DNA of 64,000 bases from Diphasiastrum complanatum (lineage: Eukaryota > Streptophyta > Lycopodiopsida > Lycopodiales > Lycopodiaceae): NCBI GenBank assembly GCA_029204225.1, contig CM055103.1:5001-69000 (forward strand), written 5' to 3'. The notes below the pieces were generated by a model. That model saw nothing but the letters and a program-made list of their open reading frames with translations. It did not search any database and had not been told where the DNA came from. The position numbers were made by a program, and so were the translations under genes. This document shows, in pieces, positions 33,316 through 44,937 of the stretch. Position 1 is the first letter of the stretch. Every line of letters starts with the position of its first letter.

Positions 33316-36000
33316 CACGACCTGCATAAACTATGGTATTCTGTCGTACCAACACCTGTGCCACCTGTAGATCTGCTGCTACACCACTGGTCACCAAATC
33401 AAGTCCTCAACCATGGTCCGCACCTGTACCAAGATGCTCTCACGTCCAAGCATATCACATAGATGTCCTCATACATCATCCAAGATCAACCATCTTGAAC
33501 CAATGGGCGCTCCAAGCCTCATCTTTGATGTATCTCCCAAACAAAGCTATGCTCCAAGCCGCTTTGCCCTGATATCATGTCCAATAAGTCCTGAAAGCTG
33601 ATACCCATCCATTCCCCATGCTCCAAGCACAAGAGTCTACCAAGGACTCAACAAATGAATGTACGTAAAACTCACCATATGCTATAGCTGAGTAGCTCGC
33701 CCACCTCTCAGAGATACTGATGATGATCTGTGTGTCCTACATCCCATGTAGGTTCAACTTTCCATGCTTGACGTTGCCAACTCTAATTTGACCAGTATAT
33801 AGGCCTCCCACCAAGGAGCCTATCTCTCCACAACATCCCTCATAGCATCCAAGCCAAAGCAAATGCAAACTAGATCCACTATCGTGATGAACAACTCACC
33901 CACGATCCATAGCATATCAGGTAGGATAGCTCCAGAACCCTGTATCCTGTATCATCTGATCACCAAGTATCCATTAAACACTGATAGCTCTCCAAGAATC
34001 TATCCACCTGTAGTGCAACTAGACTCCAACTAGATCTAACCAAAAACTGCATCCTGCTTACCAAATGATGATGGATAGAAACAACATGTGATGCCAACCT
34101 AGAGATAATTGTGCATATAACCATGCACCTCACCTGATCACTCGCCAAAGTATCAACTATCACTCCCTGAGCAACCATCTCACTCCCTGCTAGCTCACAA
34201 CCATGGGCATGCTGGATGCACATCACTCCGTAATGCTCTCCATGCCCTCAGGATATGTACCACCACAGGTACACTCCATGTCACCTACCTCCAAGTAGGC
34301 ATGACCCGTCCCTAGGTCACCACATGATGCACAGCTGAAGGTCATCATCCATACATCAAATGACATATCATACTTGAGCAAGTGTAGCATCTGCCGCCCC
34401 ATACTATGCTCACCTGATGTCTCCGATCCTAGTCACCATCCTGCTAGACAAGCAGAACTCCAAAGCATCACTTGCTCCACCTGGCTCCTAGCATCTGCTC
34501 GCTCTCCCTGGCTATGTGCCACCCAACACCATGCCAACGCAAGCTCATCCATGAGTCGCCGCTCATGGGATCCCGAGACTACTGTCTCCCTGATCGTACT
34601 AAGGTATATGGCTTTAGTGACTCCCTCTAGGCTTATCCATAATCTCACCACCTGAGAATCTGCACCATGGAAATTCCAGCACCTGTGCCAAGCCTAGACT
34701 CCTGTAAATATAGCCAACTGCATGAAAGATAGAGGTAGCTTATCCATGCCCATGATGGTAGATGTCTCCCCATCGATGCCAATGTCCAAAACTGGCCCCA
34801 TGTTGTAATGCCAACCTGTACTCCCAAATGAGCACACCATGGAGTCCTCACCATCAGTGTCCCCTCTAGTAGATCGCTAGGAAAACACCCATCATAGTGT
34901 TTGCCCTCCGATCACATCTCGTGCAATCTCCATCAGCTCTCCAACCTAGAGCTGGCTCCCAAAGCTTCACGCTTTGTCCATTTGCATTTGTAGCTTCTTG
35001 ATTCCATCATGAATCCCACCTATAAGTCATGTCCATGCCAATGACTCAACTCTAATATGAAATAGCTGCCCCTTGATGATCATCCCATGTTACCCTACAG
35101 TGCTATCCCTACCAAGTATTCCAATGCCATCACTGATCTCGAAGATCTGAACATCTACCATGTAGTGCCCACCTGTATTCTCCCAAACTAGCTCCAAGAT
35201 GCTTCTGTGAATGGGACTTGCAAGTATTGTGGCAAGGAATACACAGGTGGCCCCACTAGAATAAAGGCACACCTGTGCATGCCAATATCCCTCCAAGTGA
35301 ACCTGTGAGATCTTCCATTGCCCAAACCAAATGATCTGTACCTTGTCATCGCTGGAATCTGCATCCCTGATGCAATACTGATATGGCAAATTGACTTGAC
35401 TTATCCAAACTGGCAGTTGAAGTGTATCTCTTCGATGACAAACCTGATACACTGCTCCACAGCTACAATGGCTTGATCAAAATTAACTTACTGACTGCAA
35501 AACCGCAAAATCATCACACTCACTATTCTCCAAGAGCATCCAAAGTGTGATTATTCACCCATTCTTCATCCTCTGTGTGTCCCACACACAGCTCGTCCAA
35601 TGCAAGTCTGCTATCTTGCCCAATGGCTTTCAACTGGCACCACCTTACACTTTCATCACCTGTGACCACCAAAATGTGTGTACCTCCAAGCTAGCCCATA
35701 TTTCTCTTCGAACGAAATTTTTTCAAGCTATAGATGTGTGTGTCAATGCAGCTATCACCTGACTCGACAATGCCACTGCCGATCATACTTGTGAGAGCGT
35801 TCCCCCAAAATGTCACTTGACGTTGGTTGGTTTGAACTCCAAGAGTTGAATCTGATCACAAGAATTTCTCACTTATAACCGGCATACCATGCCTACCTTT
35901 GACCTGTGATTGCTTGCCCTCTCAAAATTGTCACCAATGATGAGTAGTCACACTGCCAAACTGTATTTCCGTCGCCAATACTAGCTTTCTCCACACAATT
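33316..36000. other. Unclassified CT/CA-rich region
   Basis: About 2.7 kb rich in CACCTG, CTCC and CATG words, clearly different in composition from the flanking repeats. Short open frames occur on both strands; the longest, on the minus strand at 35090-35452 (120 codons), matches no family I recognise. No LTR ends or tandem units seen. It may be decayed repeat sequence. Confidence 0.45.
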
Positions 36001-37132
36001 CCACTACCATTCACTCCCATACTGCATTTACCACTTCCAAACACCCTGTTACCCTGTCAGGAGTGAGTAATAATGATTTTGAAGCAATAATGCCTCATTG
36101 TACCGCCCTGTAGTAGGTTTCACCAGCCAAAAATTGTCCCAAATTTGGCCCTACGATACCCAAATGGTGAATGTAGCCCATCACTAGGTCACTTGCACTC
36201 TACTCGATAGAATGGTGATGAAAACACCTCAAAACACATTTTTCCCTGCTCTGTGACGTTGTTCTGTCCACTAGCTCTGAGCAGCCAGTTTTAGGGGTCA
36301 TTTTGGTCAAAGGATGGCCAAAAAAGGTGTCCTCTAGCTATAGTGAGCCCCTCCCTTCAAGCCCTTTCATGTAAAAATTTTTAATAAAGAATTTTCACCT
36401 TTGGCCTTCAACTCTTCATGGTCTCTTTCAACTAGCATCCAACGACCACTTCACATCTTACGACCCCTGTAGCTCTCCGAACATCCGATCTTGATCGTTG
36501 ATTCTTTAAAGGTCGGATCCTGTGGCTATGCATCCATCTACGCACTGAAACAACTTTCTATGGTCACTGGGACCTTTCGTGCACTAAGCACCTAGTCGTG
36601 TTGGCTACACGCGACTTCCTCGCGACATTCCTTCTCTCTCCTCCTCAAGCTTCCTAGCTATGGCTCCTTCCAACGATGGCTGCCAGATTCATATCATTCC
36701 AACTCTTCCAATGTTCCACGGCTTCCCACGGCTATTTGCAACCAGATTTGCATGGATAGGGCGCCTACCTTCAGCTTGTTACAGGTAAAAAAAAACCTTC
36801 TGTATAGAGAGAGATCTTCAATTTTCTTTATGAAAATCCTAGTTGTAAGAAACAACAGCATTCTAGGGCATTTCTCCATATTTCTTTGTGGTTTCTCTTG
36901 AAGCTCATCATCTGATTGAGGTCACCCTTCCTCTAGCTCAGTGATCAAATTTATGGCTATTCGATTGGTGTCCAATTGTCCTCTAACGATCCGCTTTTCT
37001 AAGAAAGTCTTCAATAGCTAATAGAATCTGAAAATTCTGCAATTTTCTCAGATTTCCACCCAATCTGCTCCTGTAAATTTCTATGGCTCTCTGTCACTGC
37101 TCTTTGTATAGCCATGCAAGCCCCGTTGCACC
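36001..37132. other. Unclassified region left of Gypsy-2
   Basis: Non-repetitive within the window. A short frame from ATG at about 36660 ends at a TTACAGGTAAAA sequence that resembles a splice donor, but nothing confirms an exon. The last part (from about 37014) forms one open frame with 44752-44835 when Gypsy-2 is ignored. No domain recognised. Confidence 0.4.
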
Positions 37133-37137
37133 AAACG

Positions 37138-38218
37138 TTTTACAAGTAGAGGTGAGGAAGACCTCCAAATCCAAGGTAGAGCCTCCAAATGTCCTCCAAG
37201 CAACCTGCAAGCTTCAAGATGCTCCCCAACTCCAAGCTAGGATGCCTCCACCTGCAAGTGAGGATCTACAAGCCTCCTAGGATATCTCCTCCACCTGTGT
37301 CCCTACTCTTTAAACACAAAGATAGATAACAAGCTGGCCTCAAGTATTCACCACCCAACAATAACTAGATCCAAGATCCAAGCAAGACCTATCTAGCACC
37401 CCCTTGCTAACCATAAACAAATCACAAGCATACCACAACACTCCATAGCATTCTCAAGATCCAAAACCTACTTATGTCCCATACCATAAGCAAGATCCAA
37501 ACCTCAAGCATACTACCACAAGAAAGCACTCTACACACTAGTAGCAACACTAGAGCATAAGCAAAGCAAACAAGAGAGACCTCCCTTCCCCAATGGGCGC
37601 CGTACTACCCTCATATAGATGGCCCATGGACCCCTCCAATGCACTATGGAGTTTCATGCTCATCTAATGAGAGAGAGAGAGAAGCCTAGGGGAGTTAAAG
37701 AATCTCCAAGAGCCTCCATAGGCTTATGGAAGGTCAAGAGACTCCTTCCATAACCTATGACTCTTTGAATGCCTTTCTTGTGGGAGTTGGTAACTCAATG
37801 GAAACTTTAGAAGGGCGCCCTCCTACTAGGTCCCATTGCCCAAGTTGTGCATATATACTTTGGTCCTAGACCAATTAAGTGATATGGTTCAAGGTTGAGG
37901 CCCAAGGTTTAGAAAAATAGTCATCCAATGACTTTCTAACACCTCTCTAGGTTCCATACCTCCATCCAAGGCATAGACATCTACTTGCCCTTAACCAAGG
38001 ACACTAGTACCTTAATCTAAGGTACCTACCCTTAATACTAAGGGTACCTCTTATTCAAAGGTCACGAGACTCCATACCTCCAACTAAGGTATAGTCACTT
38101 GCCTATCCTTATCCAAGGGCACATACCCTTAATCCTAAGGGTACCTTGCCATTTAGCCCCCAACACTAAATGGACTATTAGGGGTCTGAAGTACTGCTAG
38201 TTACATAGGTATGTAACA
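37138..38218 (-). repeat. Gypsy-2 3' LTR
   Basis: Left-hand copy. In element orientation it starts TGTTACATACC and ends CTTGTAAAA. Three short perfect hairpins lie in its U3 part (38008-38024, 38028-38045, 38125-38142). A GA microsatellite run sits near 37667-37682. Confidence 0.95.
38008..38142 (-). promoter_or_regulatory. Hairpin cluster in Gypsy-2 LTR
   Basis: TACCTTA-N3-TAAGGTA at 38008-38024, ACCCTTA-N4-TAAGGGT at 38028-38045 and again at 38125-38142. The same three occur in the other LTR at 44536-44552, 44556-44573 and 44653-44670. They lie about 75-210 bp from the LTR start, where U3 control sites would be expected; function is unknown. Confidence 0.5.
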
Positions 38219-38233
38219 TTCCTTCCCCCTAAA
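38219..38233 (-). other. Gypsy-2 polypurine tract
   Basis: Minus strand reads AGGGGGAAGGAA right before the LTR start TGTTACATACC. Confidence 0.85.
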
Positions 38234-38234
38234 C

Positions 38235-39557
38235 TTAAATTTTTCCTTGTAGAGAAAAATTTAAAAAATTCTTTTGGAGATCAGCCTCATTTTCCCAGGT
38301 ATCCTCCTCTTCTGACTTGCCCCTCCACCTGACTAAAAATTCTCGAAGCACTCTACTCCGTAGAGTTCTCTGCCGGCTATTAACAATCACCTCGGGTTCA
38401 AGTGGTCCACTCATGGACTCATCACGAAGAAGTTCCACTGGATCTTCCACAGGAACCAGGGTCTCCCCAACCTCCAACGATGGTTTCAACTTACTAACGT
38501 GGAAAACATGATGAATTTCAATGTTAGCTGGAAGGTCTAGTTTGTATGCGATCTTGTTTATCACTTGGATAACCTTAAAAGGACCGCAATACCTAGGCGC
38601 CAACTTTGCACACTTAATAGTTTTCAAGCCCCTAGAGTGACTAGGGACTCTCAAAAACACCTAGTCATTGACCATGAATACCTTGTGCTTTTGAGATAGA
38701 TCAACATAGTGCCTTGCCCTGTCCTGGGCGCTTCTTATGCTATCTTTAGCCAGCTGTAACATTTCTTGCATATCCGCAAGAAAATCAATTGCGGCTTGCA
38801 CCCGTAGGTTTTTCATGCCAACACTAATTGGTGATCGAGGTTGAAAACCATACATAAGCATGAAAGGGCTAAATCTGGTCGCACTGTTATATGCAAATTC
38901 CACCAGTGGAAGGTACTATTCCCAATCAGATTGCCGATGGCCCACATATGCTCGAAGCATATCCTCCATCGTCTGATTGGTCCTTTTAATTTGACCATCT
39001 GATTTCGGATGATCTGTAAAACTCAAACTTAAAGTTGTTTCCAACTTTTCAAATACTGCTTTCCAAAAATTCCCAGTGAATTTTGGGTCACGGTCACTGA
39101 CAATATTGCAAGGTAGCCCGGACAGTCGAAAAAGCTTCTCAACAAACAGTTGAGCTAGTTCAGAAGCCTTAACAGTAGTTTTCATTGGAATAAATTGAGC
39201 AAACTTCGTAAGTCTGTCAACAATGACCCAAACCGAATCGTGGCCCTTCCTTGTACGTGGAAGCTCGACCACAAAATCCATAGATATAACTTTCCACTTT
39301 CCGGTAGGAATATCTAAAGGATGTAATAGGCCACTAGCTTTTAGCCTCTCTGTTTTATTTAACTGGCACTTAGTACATTTAAGTACATAGGCCTCTACTT
39401 GACTTTTCATCTTAGGCCACCAAAATTGCCTTCGAACTAGGTCAAGTGTTCTTTGTATACCCGTATGTCCTACGCATGGACTATCATGACACTCATGCAA
39501 GATTTGGGCCCTTACAGTGTCATTCTCTGGTACACACACCTTTTCTTTACGAAACAA
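38235..39557 (-). pseudogene. Gypsy-2 integrase and chromodomain
   Basis: Zinc finger HECHDSPCVGHTGIQRTL with CTKCQ, then the catalytic core: MDFVVELPRT, VSDRDPKFTGNFW, and HPKSDGQIKRTNQT where gypsy integrases have GQTERxN, so the catalytic Glu is Lys. The core is followed by EFAYNSATRFSPFMLMYG and the GPF/Y-type segment (KLAPRYCGPFKVIQ, HHVFHVSKLK). The C-terminus (EFLVRWRGKSEEEDTWE) is a chromodomain-like module thought to steer integration to marked chromatin. Two in-frame TAG codons, at about 38913 (DWE, stop, YLPL) and 38661 (VND, stop, VFLR), otherwise leave one continuous frame. Confidence 0.92.
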
Positions 39558-39675
39558 AATCCTGTTTCAAATTAGAAAATCTGTTTCAGTCTTTCCCTGA
39601 TTCGAGGAATCTTGCAAACCTGAATCGACCCCCGAAAGTACTTGTTGCCAATACTTTCCAAAAAAAGGATCGGAC

Positions 39676-40060
39676 TCATATAGTCCTTGAAGAGACTGAA
39701 GCAACTCCGGTTCTATAACTAATAAAGCACAACGGATTGATAACCGGTAACCGACTCAAAGCATCTGCTAGAGTATTTTGACTTCCTTTACAATAACGTA
39801 TAGAAAAGTCAAAGATTTGCATCAGCTCAGCCCATCTAGCTTGCCTCCCCTTTAAATCTGTAGCATCACAAAAATATCGAAGAGTTTGATGATCCGTCAA
39901 AACTTCAAATATGGCTCCATACAAATAATGTCGTCAAATTTTCAAGGAATGAACAATTGCAAACAGTTCCTTCTCATAGGTACAATACCTAGACTGAGCA
40001 GGATTGAGTTTCTTGCTTTCATAAGCCACAGGATGTCCATCCTGCATCAAAACAACTCCA
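39676..40060 (-). pseudogene. Gypsy-2 RNase H
   Basis: RNase H after the RT, reached through a one-base shift near 40060. Segments: DGHPVAYESKKLNPAQ, YEKELFAIVHSL, a TGA near 39936, YGAIFEVLTDHQTLRYF, RQARWAELMQIFDF and KGSQNTLADALSRLP. These match the standard gypsy pattern with the TDH aspartate present. A degenerate linker to integrase (39558-39675) contains a stop. Confidence 0.88.
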
Positions 40061-41708
40061 ATAGGGCATCGGTCCTAACCACAAAAGTCTTATTAGGATT
40101 GCCAATGATTAGTATTGGTGCCAAAGTGACACTTTTTTTAAGCAACTCAAAACAATTATTCATATCCTCCATCCACACCACTAGTGGACTCTTAGCCCTC
40201 CGGCTTAGCTTCTTATAGCCTTTCAAGGCTTGGGTAAGGAGAAATGCCAATCGAACAAATTGGGGAATATGCTGACGGAAAAATCCCACAAACCCCAAAA
40301 AAGACTTGATTTCCTGAACTGTGGTGAGAATAGGCCAATCAATAACCCTCTGGATATGATCAGCCTCAATCTCCACCCCCCGTTCGGAAATCTTATGCCC
40401 CAAGTGGGACAATTCCTTAGCAAAAAAGTCACACTTAGACTCCTTGGCAAAGAGCTTTTCCCTTCTTAGAATGTCCAAGACAATCCTAAGATGCTCTTTA
40501 TGTTTTGTCAAGGTCTTACTGAACACTAGGATATCATCTAAGAATACCACTACGAATCTTCCCAAATATGGCCTGAACAAATCGTTTATCATTTGTTGGA
40601 AAGTTGTCGGTGCATTGGTCAAATCAAAAGGCAAGACCAAAAATTCGTAGTGACCAAAGCGAGTTTGAAACCCAGTTTTTGGTATATCTTCTACCTTAAT
40701 GCGTATCTGATGGTAGCCTGATCTTAGATCTATCTTGGTAAAGTACCCAGCACCACCAAGATAGTCTATTAGATCATCCATCCGTGGCAGTGGATATCTA
40801 TTCTTAACGGTTACCTTGTTCAATTTCTTATAGTCGATGCAAAACCTTATAGTCCCATCCTTCTTGGCCACCAAAACCACTGGTGATGCCCAAGGAGACT
40901 TACTAGGTTGTACCCATCCCTTTTTCAGGTAATCATGTAATTGCCTTTTTACCTCAGCCTCTTCCGATGCACTCATCCTATAAGGACGATGTGCGATTGG
41001 AATTGCTCCAGGTATTAGGTCAATTTTATGATGAACTGTCCTTTTTGGTGGTAAACCTAAAGGAACGTCTAAAAAAACATCATTGAATTCCTGCCTAAGT
41101 TCATTATAGGCTTCAAATTTTGTAGTGTTCTCACTGGGTATATTCATGGCATTTATGTTAAGTTTTTCATCATTGTAGCAAATGATATCATTATGAAAAC
41201 ATAAATAAACTTTAAAATCAGAATTCTTCATAATATAATTAAGTTCTTGTTTAGAATAAGGGTTAATATTTTTAGTGCCAACATTTAAACTAGCCTTGAT
41301 CTTAATTAAAGAATTCTCATGCATAAAAGATAAAGATTTCTCAACAACATCAATTCTCAATGATTTGTTCTTATCAAAATGCCACTGTTGCCCAAGAACA
41401 ATATCAACATTAGCAAATTGAACATCATGAAATTCTAGTTTTTCAGAATAATCCTGAATGTGCAATTCTACATCAGGAACAATAAAATCCATCAAATCGG
41501 AATTACTTTCCGATGCCATTGTCACACGGTATTTTTTTTTACTTTTTTTGGTAGGAAGATTTAGCATCTGCACCAATTTTACATTAATAAAGTTATGAGT
41601 GGATCCCGTGTCAAAAAGAACATTAACAACTTGATCATTAACTTTACCTTTAATGCAAATAAGGTCATTAGGACCAAAAACTAAAGAACTAAGGAAACAA
41701 ACATCCAT
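40047..41708 (-). pseudogene. Gypsy-2 protease and reverse transcriptase
   Basis: A continuous 553-residue frame. Protease near residues 25-110 with VLFDTGSTHNFI. RT follows: LPPKRTVHHKIDLIPGA, WVQPSKSPWASPVVLVAKKDGTIR given in part, FCIDYKKLNKVT, PLPRMDDLID, FTKIDLRSGYHQIR, catalytic VVFLDDILVFSKT near residue 395, LGHKISERGVEIE and GFVGFFRQHI. The catalytic FLDD is intact. PFDLTNAP replaces the usual PFGLTNAP. The frame ends near 40047 at the shift before RNase H. It joins gag in the same frame as the zinc knuckle upstream. Confidence 0.93.
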
Positions 41709-41719
41709 CTCATTATTTC

Positions 41720-42625
41720 GAAATAGATTACCTAAGGTTGAAGCTTGTTTTTTGACGCAATCACGTGCAAGGTGACCCTCGCCATTGCACTAGAAACACA
41801 GGTTCTTCTTACGAGCTTCAGTTTTATCATTGCCAGCATGATGGTTTTTAAAGTTTTTCTTGATTTTCTTAGAATTGTTGGAATTGGAATTTGTTTCATT
41901 AACAACTTTCCTATCCTTCCTCTTAAATTGAAAACCTTTTTTCGCTCATTAGGCTGTTGACCCCTAGGTGGCTTAGGTGTGTCATCAAAGTATTTTGCAG
42001 CCCTAATAGCATCTTCTAGGGTTTTTGGATGGTTCCTACAGATATCCACTTGATAATCTTTTGGTAATCCATCAATAAACATTAACATTTGTACCTTAGA
42101 CGGAATATCACTATAAAGTGGATTCAGATACTCATGAAAATCTTGAATAAATTGTTCCAAACCTTTATTCATGGTTAGATGACTCAACTTTTGGAAGTGT
42201 TCATAGTCATCTAAAAGTGGTAGAAAATAATCCCTAAAAAGCTTGCAAAAATCATTCCATGTACAAGGTTGATTGCCCTTTGCAACTAAGTCATCCCACC
42301 AAACTAAGGCTCTTCCTTCAAGGAATATGGTGACAGTGGATAACTTCTCAGATTCAGGGAATTGGTTAATGACAAAGTATTTGTTCCAAACATTTAGCCA
42401 AGAACTTACCACTTGTAAGTTCCTATCTTTCTTCTCCCCCTTAAACACTTTACAAGAGGTGGAACTACATGCTTCTTCTGATTGGCTAACCTAGACTCTA
42501 AGTCTTGGTTTCTTTGATTAGTTTCAAGAAGCTGCTTGAATTTGTTGGTATAAAAGTTCAAAAGCTTGCGCCACATTAGATGGGTTTGATAGATCAAATG
42601 TTGGGTTTTCATTGGTTTGATCCAT
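41720..42625 (-). pseudogene. Gypsy-2 gag
   Basis: Capsid/nucleocapsid region, probable ATG at 42625. It reads in more than one frame: N-terminal part to about 42460, then the capsid core (GRALVWWDDLVAKG, WNDFCKLFRDYFLP, GLEQFIQDFHEYL, MLMFIDGLPKDYQ) in the frame 41732-42448, with a shift near 41945. The CCHC zinc knuckle at about 41750-41795 keeps its ligands but has a TAG in place of its third residue. It is in the protease-RT frame, so element translation would have been one long frame before decay. Confidence 0.88.
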
Positions 42626-43657
42626 TGGGGTTGCTTGTGTGTTTTCCTATTATGCAAATACAACAACAAGTGCTCAAATTAGAATGATAGAAATGCTTCA
42701 ATTGTTACATCCAATGCAAATAAAAAGCATTTACTTCTATTCATTCAATCTTATTGTTTGTAAGCTCAATCCAAGCCTACTATTTGCAAGCTTAATCCAA
42801 GCTTAAGAGAAAAACAATAACAAGCTACATTTGCCTTAATCAAAAGCAAAAATGAAAACCAAATCTTTATGTAAACTTCAATTAAAGTCCAAGCTAATGT
42901 TTATATAAAGTTCCCATTCCCATTCCAATTCCATTTGTCATTTCAAAAGCAACCAAAGTTTTCACATTTCTCACTATTCTAAATTTCCAAAACCAAGAAA
43001 CTAGTGTCTAGAAATGGATAATTAATGAAGCTTTATGAAAATTTCAATTTTCTAATCTGATTTTCAGATTTACAAGTCTGAAAATCAGAACTTTAAAATG
43101 ACAAAAAACAGAATTTCAAAACTTGTTTTATGCACAAAGTTACAATACCATTCCCTTCCTACATTGCCATCTTCATGAAACTAGAAGATAGAAAGGTGTA
43201 ACTAATGAAGTTTGAACGAAAACTTCACTTTTCAGATCTGATTCTCAGATTTACAGGTCTGAAAAACAGAACTTTAAAATGAAAATCAAAACTTCAAATA
43301 CTTCATTTATGCAAAAAAACACTAGTTTTGATCAAAACACATAGCTAGAATCAATTTTTTTGCAAAATAAAGTTTGTGTATGTAGAGGAAGACTTCCTCT
43401 AATCACCCCACAAAACTTTTTTCAGAACTTTTAAAAATCCAAAGCCCACTTTAAAACTTCTCTAATATGATAAAAAGTCAGCCCCTAAACAATTCTATAA
43501 GCATCACTACTCTCTTCCAAAGAGAACTAGATTCATTTAGTACTTCAACTACAAGCTTCCTACAACTAGAAAAGCCTATAATCTTCCCCAAAAAAAATTT
43601 AGCTGGTGATCTTAATAGAACTTGAAGAAGGTTAGAAAGATTACCATCCTTTGTCTA
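42626..43657 (-). other. Gypsy-2 leader
   Basis: Untranslated region between primer site and gag. Two related segments about 180 bp apart (near 43010-43130 and 43190-43310) carry ATCTGATTTTCAGATTTACA-like phrases, an imperfect internal repeat. No domain seen. Confidence 0.65.
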
Positions 43658-43669
43658 GCTCTGATACCA
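43658..43669 (-). other. Gypsy-2 primer binding site
   Basis: Reverse strand TGGTATCAGAGC, one base after the LTR end; initiator tRNA-Met type. Confidence 0.92.
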
Positions 43670-43670
43670 C

Positions 43671-44746
43671 TTTTACAAGTAGAGGTGAGGAAGACCTCCA
43701 AATCCAAGGTAGAGCCTCCAAATGTCCTCCAAGCAACCTGCAAGCTTCAAGATGCTCCACAACTCCAAGCTAGAATGCCTTCACCTGCAAGTAAGGATCT
43801 GCAAGTCTCCAAGGATCTCTCCTCCACTTGTGTCCCTATTCTTTAAACACAAAGATAGATAACAAGCTGGCCTCAAGTATTCACCACCCAACCATAACAG
43901 ATCCAAGCTCCAAGAAAGACCTATCTAGCACCCCCTTGCTAACCATAAGAATCACAAGTATACCACAACACTCCATAGCATTTTCAAGATCCAAACCCTA
44001 CTTATGTCCCATACCATAAGCAAGATCCAAACCTCAAGCATACTACCACAAGAAAGCACTCTACACACTAGTAGCAACACTAGAGCATAAGCAAAGCGAA
44101 CAAGAGAGATCTCCCTTCCCCAATGGGCGCCCTACTACCCTCATATAGATGGCCCATGGACCCCTCCAATGCACTATGGAGTTCCATGCTCATCTAATGA
44201 GAGAGAGAGAAGCCTAGGGGAGTTAAAGAATCTCCAAGAGCCTCCATAGGTTTATGGAAGGTCAAGAGACTCCTTCCATAACCTATGACTCTTTGAATGC
44301 CTTTCTTGTGGGAGTTGGGAACTCAATGGACACTTTAGAAGGGCACCCTCCTACTAGGTCCCGTTGCCCAAGTTGTGCATATATACTTTGGTCCTAGACC
44401 AATTAAGGGATATGGTTCAAGGTTGAGGCCCAAGGTTTAGAAAAATAGTCATCCAATGACTTTCTAACACCTCTCTAGGTTCCATACCTCCATCCAAGGC
44501 ATAGACATCTACTTGCCCTTAACCAAGGACACTAGTACCTTAATCTAAGGTACCTACCCTTAATACTAAGGGTACCTCTTATTCAAAGGTCACGAGACTC
44601 CATACCTCCAACTAAGGTATAGTCACTTGCCTATCCTTATCCAAGGGCACATACCCTTAATCCTAAGGGTACCTTGCCATTTAGCCCCCAACACTAAATG
44701 GACTATTAGGGGTCTGAAGTATTGCTAGTTACATAGGTATGTAACA
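43671..44746 (-). repeat. Gypsy-2 5' LTR
   Basis: Right-hand copy of 37138-38218, five bases shorter, with scattered differences. It retains the three hairpins. Confidence 0.95.
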
Positions 44747-44751
44747 AAACG

Positions 44752-44937
44752 GCTGTCCACACAGTGAATAACATAGCCAACATCGATGATTTCCCCGACA
44801 CCACCGAAACTACAAGTTTCACCGTGAATTCTCCCTAGAATCCACCTACGACGATCATTTTGATCTTCTCCGAAGCTCCGATTGAAGGAACTTTGCTGTC
44901 TGCTGCCATTCGGACTGCCCCTCCAAAGAGTATGCTA
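44752..44937 (+). other. Unknown segment joined to truncated Copia-5
   Basis: Right half of the Gypsy-2 target. It is open in one frame from the sequence left of Gypsy-2 to a TAG at 44836, then open again into the Copia-5 integrase. The words TVNNIANIDDF and TETTSFTVNSP do not match copia Gag or protease. The joint with Copia-5 is at about 44938. Origin unknown. Confidence 0.45.

Larger units (their letters stand above)
37138..44746 (-). mobile_element. Gypsy-2, chromodomain Ty3/gypsy element
   Basis: Minus-strand element with LTRs of about 1080 bp, target duplication AAACG (37133-37137 and 44747-44751), primer site, polypurine tract and the gypsy order Gag, protease, RT, RNase H, integrase, chromodomain. 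The C-terminal chromodomain-like segment places it in the chromoviruses. LTRs differ by a few percent by eye. Frameshifts in gag and before RNase H, several TAG codons and a lost integrase glutamate disable it. Confidence 0.95.

Noticed and set aside
35090-35452. A 120-codon minus-strand frame as a gene.
   Set aside because: No recognisable domain, no homolog in the window and surroundings full of stops; length is compatible with chance.
37138-44746. Gypsy-2 as an endogenous pararetrovirus or an envelope-bearing retrovirus.
   Set aside because: It has integrase, chromodomain and LTRs with target duplication, and no movement-protein or envelope-like frame.
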